This document shows, piece after piece, positions 1 through 7,247 of a stretch of DNA of 12,229 nucleotides. The stretch comes from Tidjanibacter sp. (lineage in GTDB: Bacteria; Bacteroidota; Bacteroidia; Bacteroidales; Rikenellaceae), in NCBI GenBank assembly GCA_017379955.1, contig JAFNVE010000063.1, positions 1 through 12,229 on the forward strand, in the 5' to 3' direction. Positions within the stretch are counted from its first letter, which is position 1. Every line of letters starts with the position of its first letter. The translations under genes and the position numbers were made by a program. The notes beneath the pieces were generated by a model that had not been told where the DNA came from, searched no databases, and was given only the letters and a program-made list of their open reading frames with translations.

Positions 1-228
1 GAGTATGTGGGGCTTAGATTGTTTATTTCGGCGGGATTACTTAATAACTTCATGGGTAGTAAAATTGCTACCCGTGAGTATTTTGTGTGCTAAATCAAGA
101 GTGAATAGACAGAAGATGGTTTCACGGGTAGCAAAATTACTACCCGTGAGTATGTGGGGCTTAGATTGTTTATTTCGGCGGGATTACTTAATAACTTCAT
201 GGGTAGTAAAATTACTACCCGTGAGTAT
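1..228 (+). repeat. 147-bp higher-order direct repeat within the palindrome array
   Basis: Bases 1-81 recur at 148-228 with one difference (G at 67, A at 214), an offset of exactly 147 bp. The duplicated piece is a 44-nt spacer that is identical in both copies (7-50 and 154-197), plus the following palindrome. One period is spacer A, palindrome, spacer B, palindrome. The near-identity of the copies implies a recent duplication or gene conversion. Because the first copy starts at the window edge, the repeat may continue upstream. Confidence 0.9.
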
Positions 229-304
229 GGAGTGGAGATTTGTGTGTTGGGTGATATCAGTATCCAATGGCTTTGTAGGTAGCAAAAATGCTACCCATGA
301 GTAT
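1..304. repeat. Array of 31-nt palindromic repeats, 5' end cut by window edge
   Basis: Four units lie in the same orientation at 51-81, 123-153, 198-228 and 274-304, and bases 1-6 (GAGTAT) match the tail of a fifth. Each contains a hairpin, GGGTAG-(8 nt, AT-rich)-CTACCC. In the second unit it extends to a perfect 9-bp stem, CACGGGTAG/CTACCCGTG. All end in the unpaired tail AGTAT. The fourth unit is degenerate in its left arm (TAGGTAG). Spacers are 44, 41, 44 and 45 nt, and unit starts are 72, 75 and 76 bp apart, about seven helical turns. A frame stays open across much of this stretch only because two intervals are multiples of three; I do not regard it as coding. The function is unknown. Possibilities are an intergenic repeat family, a set of protein-binding sites, or a degenerate CRISPR-like array. 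No cas gene is in view. Confidence 0.85.
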
Positions 305-433
305 GATAAAAGAGTGCTTTTTGTGACCAGCTGGTTCTATTGAATTTCGAGAGGCTTATATGTTTTTGAGCATTTTTCCTGTACTCCCCATAATTCTCAG
401 ATTAGCCTCATTACTTGCACTCCTTCGCCTCTT
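305..433. other. Intergenic DNA between repeat array and peptidase promoter
   Basis: No credible gene is visible here. The only structure noticed is a 10-bp palindrome, ACCAGCTGGT, at 326-335, followed by unremarkable AT-rich sequence up to the promoter at 434. A long minus-strand frame passes through this region but is only the extension of a shadow of the peptidase gene. Confidence 0.5.
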
Positions 434-465
434 TTTGTTATTCTCCTTTTTTCTTTTTACTTTTG
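434..465 (+). promoter_or_regulatory. Bacteroidota-type promoter of the peptidase gene
   Basis: TTTG at 434-437 is followed after 20 nt by TACTTTTG at 458-465. This is a perfect match to the Bacteroidota housekeeping consensus, TTTG and TAnnTTTG with about 19-21 nt between them. Transcription would begin near 471-473, giving a leader of about 43 nt before the ATG at 515. The leader has no Shine-Dalgarno sequence and is A-rich before the start, as is usual in this phylum. Confidence 0.7.
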
Positions 466-514
466 ACAAAGAAACAACCCCGATAGTAATACAATCAATA
501 AATAACAAAGCAAA

Positions 515-2653
515 ATGAAGAGATTTTTTATCGTGTTGATGGCGGCTGCGCTGATGGCCCCCATAGCAACCCACGCTCAGGAGCAGGAGCGACGACTGCT
601 CACAATGGAGGAGGCAGTGCTCGGCACAGGCGTTGCCACTCAGAGCCGTTCCTTCACTTGGCGCGACGATAGTTCCGCCTACACCTTTGTAGAGGGCAAC
701 ACCCTCAAAGCTACCTCGCCCAAAAATGGCAAGACAACCGACCTCATCACCACCGAGCGTCTGGCCGAGATTACCGGTTTGCAGTTGCGCTCTTTCCCCC
801 GCGTGGCGTGGAGCGATGGCAACATCGTATTTAACGCTGGTGGCAACTACCTCGAGGTAGACATCAAGGAGGGCAAGGTGGTGAGCAAGTGGGCTACTTG
901 CTACGAGGCAAACGCTACCGCTCTGGGTGGTGGTCGCTATGCCTATACCCGCGATAACAACCTCTATTGGGTTGACGCTGAGGGTAATGAGAAGGCAATC
1001 ACCAACGACACCGACCCCAACTTTGTGAGTGGTCAGAGTGTGAGCCGCAACGAGTTCGGTATCAGCGGCGGTATCTTCCCCTCGCCCGATGGTAAGAAAA
1101 TCGCCTTCTATCGCAAGGACGAGAGTCGTGTGACCGACTTCCCCCTGCTCGACATCACTACTCGCACCGGTACACTCCGCGAGATTAAGTACCCGATGAA
1201 CGGTATGCCCTCCGAGCATGTGCAACTCGGTATCTACGACCTTGCAACAGGCTCGACCGTGTGGGCACAGGTGACCGACTTCACCGAGGAGCGTTACCTC
1301 ACCAACATCACTTGGAGTCCCGAGAGCGACCTCATCTACATCCAGGTACTCGACCGTTTGCAGAAGAACATGAACCTCAATGCCTACTCGGCAAAGACAG
1401 GTGAGATTGTGCGTCGTCTGTTCAGCGAGCACAACGACAAGTTTGTTGAGCCCCAGCATCCCCTCATCTTCCTCAACAACGACCCCACACGTTTCATCTA
1501 TGCCACCGACAACCGCGATGGTTATTGGAACCTCTACCTCGGCTCTACCGAGGGTGGTGAGCCCAAGCGACTGACCGCTGTCGATGCGGATGTTGAGTAT
1601 CTCTGCCAGACCAAGACCCACGTATACTACACCTCGCGTGAGGTGTCGCCCGTCGATAACCACCTCTGCCGCGTAGAGTTGCGCACAGGCAAGATGGAGC
1701 GACTGACCGTCGCCGAGGGTGTTCACAGTTGCTCGGTAAGCCCCGATGGCAAATACTTCATCGACACCTATTCGTCGCTCAATGTGCCTCGCGTGATTGA
1801 GCTCGCCTCGACCGATGGTAAGAAGCGCACCGAACTCTTCCGCGCACCTCACCCCGCACCCAATCACAACTACCTCCCCGTAGAGATGGGTACTATCAAG
1901 AGTGCTGATGGCGAGTACGACAATCACTATGCACTTATCCGCCCCATCGACTTCGACCCCTCGAAGAAATATCCCGTAATCGTCTATGTATATGGCGGTC
2001 CTCATACTCAGCTGATATCCAATACTTTCCTCGGTGGTACAAGCCGTTGGGAGATGTATATGGCACAGCGTGGCTATGTGGTATTTGTGATGGACAACCG
2101 AGGCACACCTTACCACGGTGCGGCATACGAGAAGGAGACACACCGTCAGCTCGGTCAGGCCGAGATGGCAGACCAGGTGAAGGGTATTGAGTGGCTCACC
2201 TCGCATCCCTGGGTGGATGCTGAGCGCATTGGCGTACACGGTTGGAGTTATGGCGGTTTTATGACTATCTCGCTGATGACCAACTACCCCGACATCTACA
2301 AGGTGGGCGTTGCGGGTGGTCCCGTAATCGATTGGAAGTGGTACGAGGTGATGTACGGCGAGCGTTATATGGAGAATCCCGAGATTAACCCCGAGGGCTT
2401 CGAGAAGACCAGCCTTATCAACAAGGCGGCCGACCTGAAAGGCGACCTGCTCATCTGCCAGGGCGCAGTGGACGATGTGGTGGTATGGCAGCACTGCCTG
2501 AACTTCATCTACGAGTGTATCAACAACGGTGTGCAACTCGACTTCTTCACCTATCCCACTCATCCTCACAATGTTTCGGGCATAGACCGAGTACACCTGA
2601 TGCACAAGGTTACCAACTACTTTGACCTCCACCTCGGCAATGAGCCCCGATAA
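515..2653 (+). CDS. Secreted prolyl tripeptidyl/dipeptidyl peptidase, S9B family (PtpA-like)
   Basis: This is an exported serine exopeptidase that removes short peptides ending in proline from N-termini, probably in the periplasm for peptide nutrition. Of its 712 residues, 1-21 form a signal peptide ending at an Ala-His-Ala site. Residues from about 50 to 450 form the DPP-IV-type beta-propeller, and about 480-710 the alpha/beta hydrolase domain. The triad is visible: Ser578 in GWSYGG, Asp653 in GAVDD, His685 in PTHPHN. The N-terminal-recognition glutamate appears to be Glu180 in RNEFGI, and the YEVMYGERY segment near 610-618 matches the substrate-binding region of Porphyromonas PtpA as I recall it. 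That resemblance favours a tripeptidyl over a classical DPP IV specificity, but specificity is inferred. The length is normal for the family. The 3' end overlaps the next gene by 14 nt, suggesting co-transcription. Confidence 0.93.
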   Translation: MKRFFIVLMAAALMAPIATHAQEQERRLLTMEEAVLGTGVATQSRSFTWRDDSSAYTFVEGNTLKATSPKNGKTTDLITTERLAEITGLQLRSFPRVAWSDGNIVFNAGGNYLEVDIKEGKVVSKWATCYEANATALGGGRYAYTRDNNLYWVDAEGNEKAITNDTDPNFVSGQSVSRNEFGISGGIFPSPDGKKIAFYRKDESRVTDFPLLDITTRTGTLREIKYPMNGMPSEHVQLGIYDLATGSTVWAQVTDFTEERYLTNITWSPESDLIYIQVLDRLQKNMNLNAYSAKTGEIVRRLFSEHNDKFVEPQHPLIFLNNDPTRFIYATDNRDGYWNLYLGSTEGGEPKRLTAVDADVEYLCQTKTHVYYTSREVSPVDNHLCRVELRTGKMERLTVAEGVHSCSVSPDGKYFIDTYSSLNVPRVIELASTDGKKRTELFRAPHPAPNHNYLPVEMGTIKSADGEYDNHYALIRPIDFDPSKKYPVIVYVYGGPHTQLISNTFLGGTSRWEMYMAQRGYVVFVMDNRGTPYHGAAYEKETHRQLGQAEMADQVKGIEWLTSHPWVDAERIGVHGWSYGGFMTISLMTNYPDIYKVGVAGGPVIDWKWYEVMYGERYMENPEINPEGFEKTSLINKAADLKGDLLICQGAVDDVVVWQHCLNFIYECINNGVQLDFFTYPTHPHNVSGIDRVHLMHKVTNYFDLHLGNEPR

Positions 2654-3122
2654 CGAGAAGCGTGTGGCAAGAGCCGTAGAACTCTTCCACCAAGGATATA
2701 ACTGCTCGCAGAGCGTAGTGGCGGCCTTTGCCGACCACTACGGCCTCAGCGAGGAACTCGCACTGCGTATGGCGTCGCCATTTGGTGCCGGCATAGGTCG
2801 TATGCGCGAAACCTGCGGTGCGGCGTGCGGTATGTTCCTGCTTGCGGGGTTGGAGAGTGGCAACACCACCCCCGATGTGGCAGCCAAGGGGGCTACATAC
2901 GATGTGGTGCAGGCCCTCGCAGCACGATTCAGGGAGATTAACGGCTCGCTCAACTGCGGTGAACTACTCGGTCTGCGCAAGCCTGCCGAACAACTTCCTG
3001 CCGAGGCCACACAGACCACTCCCGAAGCACGCACAGAGCAATACTACAAAAAACGCCCCTGCGCAAAGATGGTCGAGAGTGCAGCGCAAATCTTTGCCGA
3101 ATATCTCGAAAGCAAGGCCTAA
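2640..3122 (+). CDS. C_GCAxxG_C_C family putative redox protein
   Basis: This is a 160-residue protein of the cysteine-rich C_GCAxxG_C_C family (putative redox-active proteins). Its biochemical role is not established. It has no signal peptide or membrane segment and should be cytosolic. Cysteines are at 22 (GYNCSQS), 59 and 63 (TCGAACG), 106 (LNCGELLG) and 141 (RPCAKMV), matching the family pattern with an extra cysteine at 63. I chose the ATG at 2640 because the protein then begins MSPDNEKRVARAVELF, as family members usually do; an in-frame ATG at 2622 would add six residues. The start lies inside the peptidase gene (14-nt overlap), so translation is probably coupled. The hairpin at 3141-3180 ends the unit. 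Family assignment is firm; function is open. Confidence 0.88.
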   Translation: MSPDNEKRVARAVELFHQGYNCSQSVVAAFADHYGLSEELALRMASPFGAGIGRMRETCGAACGMFLLAGLESGNTTPDVAAKGATYDVVQALAARFREINGSLNCGELLGLRKPAEQLPAEATQTTPEARTEQYYKKRPCAKMVESAAQIFAEYLESKA

Positions 3123-3140
3123 ACAGAGGCAAACCACATA

Positions 3141-3180
3141 ACAGAAGGCAATCCGAACGAGCGGGTTGCCTTCTGTTTTA
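3141..3180 (+). terminator. Rho-independent terminator of the peptidase/redox unit
   Basis: ACAGAAGGCAA (3141-3151) pairs perfectly with TTGCCTTCTGT (3166-3176), an 11-bp stem with a 14-nt loop, followed by a short T run. It lies 18 nt after the stop codon at 3122. Confidence 0.85.
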
Positions 3181-3270
3181 CATATAAGTCTATGGGTAGA
3201 TTGGGCGCGTGAAGGAGTAAGGCACGGAGATTGTTTGCCATTGTCAGCAATAGTTTAATCGTCAATACCT

Positions 3271-4215
3271 ATGTCCATATCTCGTTCATCGCCTCCTCGT
3301 TCCCATCGCTTCACACTCTTGCCCTATTTGGCACTTGTGGGGTGTAATCTTCTGTGGGCAGTGGATTATCCGCTCTACCATATCCTGATGCCCCACTACA
3401 TATCGCCCACTCTGCTACTGACGGCCGCTCTTCTCTCTACCACTATCTTCGCTCTTATCCCCGCCTTTGGTGGGCATATCAGCCGTGTGGAGCGCAAGGA
3501 TATCCCGATTCTCATTGGTGCTGCCCTGCTGCTCGGTGTCATCCACAAAGGGACTCTTATGCTTGGTGTGTCGCGCACTTCGCCTGTCGATGGGTCGATT
3601 ATCAATGCTATTGGCCCGCTTGTCGTGCTTGGGTTATCTGTAATCAAGGGGGTGGACAGACTCACCACCCGTCGCGTTGTGGGGCTGCTGATTGGTTTTT
3701 CGGGTGCGCTGGCAGTGATTCTTACGGGCGACCACTCATCGTCGGAGGTTGTTACAACGGAGGGTAATCTTCTCGTTGTGTGTGCAGTGGTGGCAACGGC
3801 ACTCTACACCGTCTTTCTGAAAAATATGCTTGTCAAATACAATGTCGCTACGGTGCTGCTGTGGGTCTATGCAATCTCCACGATTGTCGTACTGCCATTT
3901 GGTGTTGACGAGGTGATGCACTACGACTTTTCGGCGTGGGATCATCGAGCGACCATCTGCTTTGTGATTGTTATGTGCTTGCTGACCTACCTCCCCAACG
4001 CACTCTATAACTATGCTCTGCACCACATTGAACCCTTCCGCACAAGTATTTTCAGTTATATTCAGCCTGTTGCGGCAACAATCATCTCGGCACTCCTTAA
4101 ACTCGATACCCTACGACTTCCGGTACTCTGCTTTGCAGTGGTGATTTTTGTCGGGATAGGGATTGTGCTCTCCTCCTATCGCCCTGCTCGTAGGAGTGAT
4201 AATCTGCTAAAATAA
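3271..4215 (+). CDS. EamA/DMT-superfamily inner-membrane transporter
   Basis: This 314-residue protein has about ten hydrophobic helices, roughly at 16-34, 45-65, 78-98, 107-125, 135-152, 165-183, 191-209, 227-245, 257-275 and 283-302. They form two EamA-type halves (about 20-152 and 163-302), the standard drug/metabolite transporter architecture and length. Family hallmarks include the NLLWAVDYPLY segment in the first helix and the IEPFRTSIFSYIQPVAATI segment in the second half. The substrate cannot be read from sequence; members move amino acids, nucleobases and other metabolites. It is preceded by a terminator and followed by a shared bidirectional terminator, so it is probably a single-gene unit. 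I found no consensus TAnnTTTG promoter in the 90 bp upstream. Confidence 0.88.
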   Translation: MSISRSSPPRSHRFTLLPYLALVGCNLLWAVDYPLYHILMPHYISPTLLLTAALLSTTIFALIPAFGGHISRVERKDIPILIGAALLLGVIHKGTLMLGVSRTSPVDGSIINAIGPLVVLGLSVIKGVDRLTTRRVVGLLIGFSGALAVILTGDHSSSEVVTTEGNLLVVCAVVATALYTVFLKNMLVKYNVATVLLWVYAISTIVVLPFGVDEVMHYDFSAWDHRATICFVIVMCLLTYLPNALYNYALHHIEPFRTSIFSYIQPVAATIISALLKLDTLRLPVLCFAVVIFVGIGIVLSSYRPARRSDNLLK

Positions 4216-4244
4216 AGGGGTTTAGAAATTTCTAAACCCCTTTA
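4213..4244. terminator. Perfect 32-bp palindrome, bidirectional terminator
   Basis: The arms TAAAGGGGTTTAGAAA (4213-4228) and TTTCTAAACCCCTTTA (4229-4244) are exact reverse complements. The outer A/T ends give a short T run after the stem on each strand. It overlaps the stop codon of the EamA gene and sits 7 bp from the stop of the convergent NagX-like gene, so it can end both transcripts. Confidence 0.85.
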
Positions 4245-4251
4245 GCAGTAA

Positions 4252-5433
4252 TTAAAGTTTCAGTTTGATTTTGACCTTCGAGAGTGCGCCGGCTATCCAT
4301 ACGCAGAGTAATGCGAAGATGAGTGCGCGGAAGAATCCGGGTGCGCCGTGCCACAATGCGGCGGGGTGGGGTATGCCCAGCAGGGAGTCTATGCCGTACC
4401 AGAGGTAGGGTATCATATAGCAGGTGAGTGTTGCACTGCCTGCGGGTGCTATCCAGCGCGGTATGTGGTGCTTGCCACGCATATCGGTAAGTGCGTAGAT
4501 GAGTGCCACTGCGGGGAGGAAAATCGCCAAGCAGAGGCAAAGCCAGGTGGGGGTTGCCTGAATCTTGGAGATTATCCAGTGTGGATGGCAGAGGAAGTAA
4601 CCCACCAGCATCACCACAGCAGCTGCGCAGAGTATGATGATAAACTGCTTGGGGCTCTTGCCCTTTGCGGAGGTGTGGCGCAGGAGCATCGACACGACAA
4701 TACCCGTCATACCAAAGGCGTGGAGTGTCCAGTCGCTCGGCACGAACGAGAGGGGTGATATGCCCGAGTGTTGCAGGAAGGCAAGGAGCACAACTGCTAC
4801 CCATACACCAATGGCTACCCACAGAGAGCAGCGGACAACCATATAGAGCAACGCACATACGAGATATGTCCAACCGATAAGCCCGAGAATGCCCCACCAA
4901 TGTTGCTGAAAGGGTGCTCCCTGGTGACCCTCGTAGAGGAGGAATAGGGTGAAGAGTAGTGCTACACCTATGGCTCGCAATACCCACCAAAGACCCTTGC
5001 GGGCGGGTTTATCTGTGCGAGGATAGTCGTTCCACACAAGGAAGAAGCCCACTATCATCAGCACCTCCCACACGGGATAGGAGAGCGGACCACCGCCATA
5101 GTTTTCGAGGTTTACGGTGAACAAACCCATCACCACAAGTGCTGCACTGCGCAACAGTATGTGGCCTGTGGTGCTCAGCAGACTATCGCCACGCTCTATG
5201 CGCTTTTGCAGAGCAAAGGGTATCGAGAGGCCGAGCGCAAAGAGAAAGGCAGGAAAGACGATGTCGGAGATACCCAACATATCCTCGTTCGAGGCTGCGT
5301 GGTAGAACCAATGAGGCAGCCCGCGCACTCCTGCATAGTCGTTGACGAGCAACATCAGGAGCATAGTCAGCCCTCGGAGCAGGTCGATTGTTGTCAGCCT
5401 GCCAGAGGTGTTTGTAAGTGGGGTAGTTGCCAT
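4252..5433 (-). CDS. NagX-like (DUF5009/COG4299) multi-pass membrane protein
   Basis: This 393-residue polytopic inner-membrane protein has about ten helices. It is related to bacterial NagX/DUF5009 proteins and to the transmembrane acyltransferase (HGSNAT) fold. Typical N-terminal signatures are visible: TTIDLLRGLTM (14-24), the LVNDYAG loop (29-35), and SDIVFPAFLFALGLSIPF (56-73). Family members are predicted to take part in N-acetylglucosamine or chitooligosaccharide uptake or acetylation, but the activity is not well proven. It is the last gene of the ROK kinase - sugar-phosphate isomerase - NagX-like operon, 7 nt after the isomerase stop, which supports an amino-sugar role. It ends at the bidirectional terminator. 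Whether it acts as transporter or acetyltransferase cannot be settled from sequence. Confidence 0.82.
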   Translation of the reverse strand: MATTPLTNTSGRLTTIDLLRGLTMLLMLLVNDYAGVRGLPHWFYHAASNEDMLGISDIVFPAFLFALGLSIPFALQKRIERGDSLLSTTGHILLRSAALVVMGLFTVNLENYGGGPLSYPVWEVLMIVGFFLVWNDYPRTDKPARKGLWWVLRAIGVALLFTLFLLYEGHQGAPFQQHWWGILGLIGWTYLVCALLYMVVRCSLWVAIGVWVAVVLLAFLQHSGISPLSFVPSDWTLHAFGMTGIVVSMLLRHTSAKGKSPKQFIIILCAAAVVMLVGYFLCHPHWIISKIQATPTWLCLCLAIFLPAVALIYALTDMRGKHHIPRWIAPAGSATLTCYMIPYLWYGIDSLLGIPHPAALWHGAPGFFRALIFALLCVWIAGALSKVKIKLKL

Positions 5434-5440
5434 AATGCGC

Positions 5441-6208
5441 TTATTCTATGTAAGTTGCGGTTGCTAAAGTTTCGGGCGACAGCAGCGATGCGGCATCGCG
5501 GTCGATGAGGAACTCGCAGTTGGGGTGGAGTTGCAGTACCGATGCGGGGAGATCCTCGGTCACGGGGCCTTCAATCATTCCGCGCACCATCTCAGCCTTG
5601 TGTGTTCCCTTGGCCACGAGCACGATGCGTCGCGAGTGCATAATGTCGGCAATGCCGAGTGTCAGACCACCCAGATAGTGGTCGTCGGGCACACCTGTCT
5701 CTCTGCGCACGCGCGCCTCGAAGATGGGGTCCATAGGCGATACCCATACCCTGCTACCAAAGGGCGTACCCGGCTGATTTATACCGATGTGGCCGTTTGT
5801 GCCAAGACCCAGAATTTGCAGGTCGATACCTCCTCTGCGCTCCAACTCATCGACAAACTCGCGGCACTCTCTCTCGTAGTCGTCACTGATTGTCTGGGGC
5901 ATAATGAAGTTCTCCTCGGGCACATTGAGCGGATCGCACACCTGAGCCTTAATCATTGTATAGCAACAGCCGTCGTAGGAGCGGGGCAGATTGGTGAGTT
6001 CGTCAACGTTGAAAAGCGTAAGGGTGTCAGTCTTAAATGGTTGCGCGGCATAGTCGGCAGCCACCAAGGCGTGCATGTTCTTGGTTGTCTGGCCTGTCGA
6101 GAAACCGATGCAGGCTGTGGGGTTGGACTTCATCTCGCTGAGGATGCGGTCTGCTGCCACGCGGTCGAATACCTCCTCGCTAGCGGCAATTGTGATTTTG
6201 AGTTTCAT
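5441..6208 (-). CDS. nagB: Glucosamine/galactosamine-6-phosphate isomerase family protein (NagB/AgaI-like)
   Basis: This 255-residue protein is expected to convert an amino-sugar 6-phosphate to a ketose 6-phosphate and ammonia in the cytosol. The phosphate loop FSTGQTTKN (36-44), the NVDEL motif with the likely proton-transfer Asp69, and LGLGTNGHIGINQP (133-146) define the NagB fold. Compared with E. coli NagB (Asp72, Asp141, His143, Glu148), the aligned residues are Asp69, Asn138, His140 and Gln145. Asn at the second position is common in Gram-positive NagB; Gln in place of Glu148 is unusual (codon CAG read directly). The spacing after that motif and the PASVLQLHPN segment also recall AgaI, the galactosamine-6-phosphate isomerase. 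So the family is clear, but substrate and full activity are not, and the symbol is provisional. It sits 22 nt after the ROK kinase and 7 nt before the NagX-like gene. Confidence 0.85.
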   Translation of the reverse strand: MKLKITIAASEEVFDRVAADRILSEMKSNPTACIGFSTGQTTKNMHALVAADYAAQPFKTDTLTLFNVDELTNLPRSYDGCCYTMIKAQVCDPLNVPEENFIMPQTISDDYERECREFVDELERRGGIDLQILGLGTNGHIGINQPGTPFGSRVWVSPMDPIFEARVRRETGVPDDHYLGGLTLGIADIMHSRRIVLVAKGTHKAEMVRGMIEGPVTEDLPASVLQLHPNCEFLIDRDAASLLSPETLATATYIE

Positions 6209-6230
6209 TTTGTTTGGGTGTATTTGTTTG

Positions 6231-7181
6231 TTATTCAGATTGTTGCATTGCTACTGCTGCTGCACCGATTAGCCCGATGTGGCGTGCATCAAGAGAGGTG
6301 CGTGTTGTGCCGAGTGTCACAAAACGCATTGTGTGCGCTCCGAGAAGTGCGGTTATCTTGTTCCAAATGTAGTCGTTCGACACGATACCACCGCCCAGCA
6401 CTACCGCCTCGGGATCGCTCACACGCACCAGATTCATAATGAGGTCGGCAGCCGCTTGTGCCGCATTGTTGATGAGGAGTGTGCAGAGCGCATCGCCCCT
6501 CTCGGCCAGAGCCACCACTTCGCGCACATCCACACGACCCTCGGTGGGGAGTTTCAGTTCCGTTTCGGGATAGGCAGGGGCAAGGAGTCGTGCGCAAGCG
6601 TCAAAACCCACACCTGCCGAGATAAGTTCTGTGCAATCCCTGCGCTCGCAGATGCACTCTATACCGAGGTGTATGCCCGACGAGGTGTGTCCCACCTCGC
6701 CCGCGTTGTGATGACTGCCGCGTATCAGGCGACCGTCGGTCACCACTCCTGCTGCAATGCCTGTGCCTATGTTGATGTAGATAAAATCGCGTGTGCTGCG
6801 ACCAATTCCGAATAGTTGTTCGGCACGGGTTGCGCACTTCACATCGTTGTCTATGTAGCAGGGCAGACCGTAACGCTCCGATACCATCTTTGCAAGAGGC
6901 AGAGGCTCGGTGCGCAAGGAGTCTATCTGACACCAAAGTCCTGCTGGTGAGTCTATTCGGCCAACCAGACCAATGCCTATTGCCGCCACGCCGTCGGGAT
7001 TCTTAATCCCCTCGGTAGCCATAAAATCGTCTACCGAGGCAATGATAACCTCTGCCGCGCGCTGTTGGTCGATAGGGCCTGTGGGGTAACTCTTGGATGA
7101 GATGATTGTGCCATCGGCTGCCACTTCGCCAATGAGCAGTTTTGTGCCCCCGAGGTCGAGGGCGAGATATGATTTCTGCAT
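6231..7181 (-). CDS. ROK-family sugar kinase
   Basis: This 316-residue cytosolic kinase of the ROK family (glucokinase, N-acetylglucosamine or N-acetylmannosamine kinase type) lacks the N-terminal DNA-binding domain of ROK repressors. The phosphate-1 motif DLGGTK is at 9-14, the catalytic Asp113 in YIDNDV, the phosphate-2 region INIGTGIAAG at 136-145, GEVGH at 161-165, and the adenosine motif VLGGGI near 261-266. The zinc motif is present as His165 with CICERRDC (Cys176, Cys178, Cys183), but the usual glycines of CxCGxxGC are Glu and Asp. It is the first gene of the operon, behind a consensus promoter, and the downstream isomerase and NagX-like genes suggest an amino sugar or its N-acetyl form as substrate. 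That is inference; a general glucokinase is possible. Confidence 0.9.
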   Translation of the reverse strand: MQKSYLALDLGGTKLLIGEVAADGTIISSKSYPTGPIDQQRAAEVIIASVDDFMATEGIKNPDGVAAIGIGLVGRIDSPAGLWCQIDSLRTEPLPLAKMVSERYGLPCYIDNDVKCATRAEQLFGIGRSTRDFIYINIGTGIAAGVVTDGRLIRGSHHNAGEVGHTSSGIHLGIECICERRDCTELISAGVGFDACARLLAPAYPETELKLPTEGRVDVREVVALAERGDALCTLLINNAAQAAADLIMNLVRVSDPEAVVLGGGIVSNDYIWNKITALLGAHTMRFVTLGTTRTSLDARHIGLIGAAAVAMQQSE

Positions 7182-7209
7182 TTTAGGTGTGTTTTAGTCG
7201 TTTGCTCTA

Positions 7210-7242
7210 CAAACTTACAAATTTTTTCTCAAAATAAGCAAA
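7210..7242 (-). promoter_or_regulatory. Promoter of the ROK-isomerase-NagX operon
   Basis: On the minus strand, TTTG (7242-7239) is followed after 21 nt by TAAGTTTG (7217-7210), a perfect TAnnTTTG box. Transcription would start near 7203, leaving a leader of about 20 nt before the ATG at 7181. No clear palindromic operator is seen around it. Confidence 0.7.
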
Positions 7243-7247
7243 CAACA

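Noticed and set aside
1..304. Genuine CRISPR array
   Set aside because: Repeats differ from one another, spacers (41-45 nt) are longer than the repeats, one spacer is present twice, and no cas genes are visible. Kept as a palindromic repeat array; upstream sequence could change this.
5..343. 112-residue open frame across the left-edge repeats
   Set aside because: It translates the palindromes into repeated VVKLLPVS-like blocks, stays open only because two repeat intervals are multiples of three, and changes frame relative to the repeat at the fourth unit. Nothing suggests selection at the protein level.
356..2632. 758-residue open frame on the minus strand, antisense to the peptidase gene
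   Set aside because: Its codons are exactly in register with those of the peptidase gene, so it stays open simply because that gene avoids TTA, CTA and TCA codons. The product shows no recognisable domain, whereas the plus-strand protein has a signal peptide and a complete catalytic triad.
3234..3258. Possible promoter before the EamA gene (TTTG ... TAGTTTAA)
   Set aside because: The spacing is only 13 nt and the -7 box deviates at its last two bases, so it does not fit the Bacteroidota consensus.
5525..6439. 304-residue plus-strand frame opposite the isomerase and ROK genes
   Set aside because: It spans the junction of two well-supported minus-strand genes and has no recognisable domain; it is a shadow frame.
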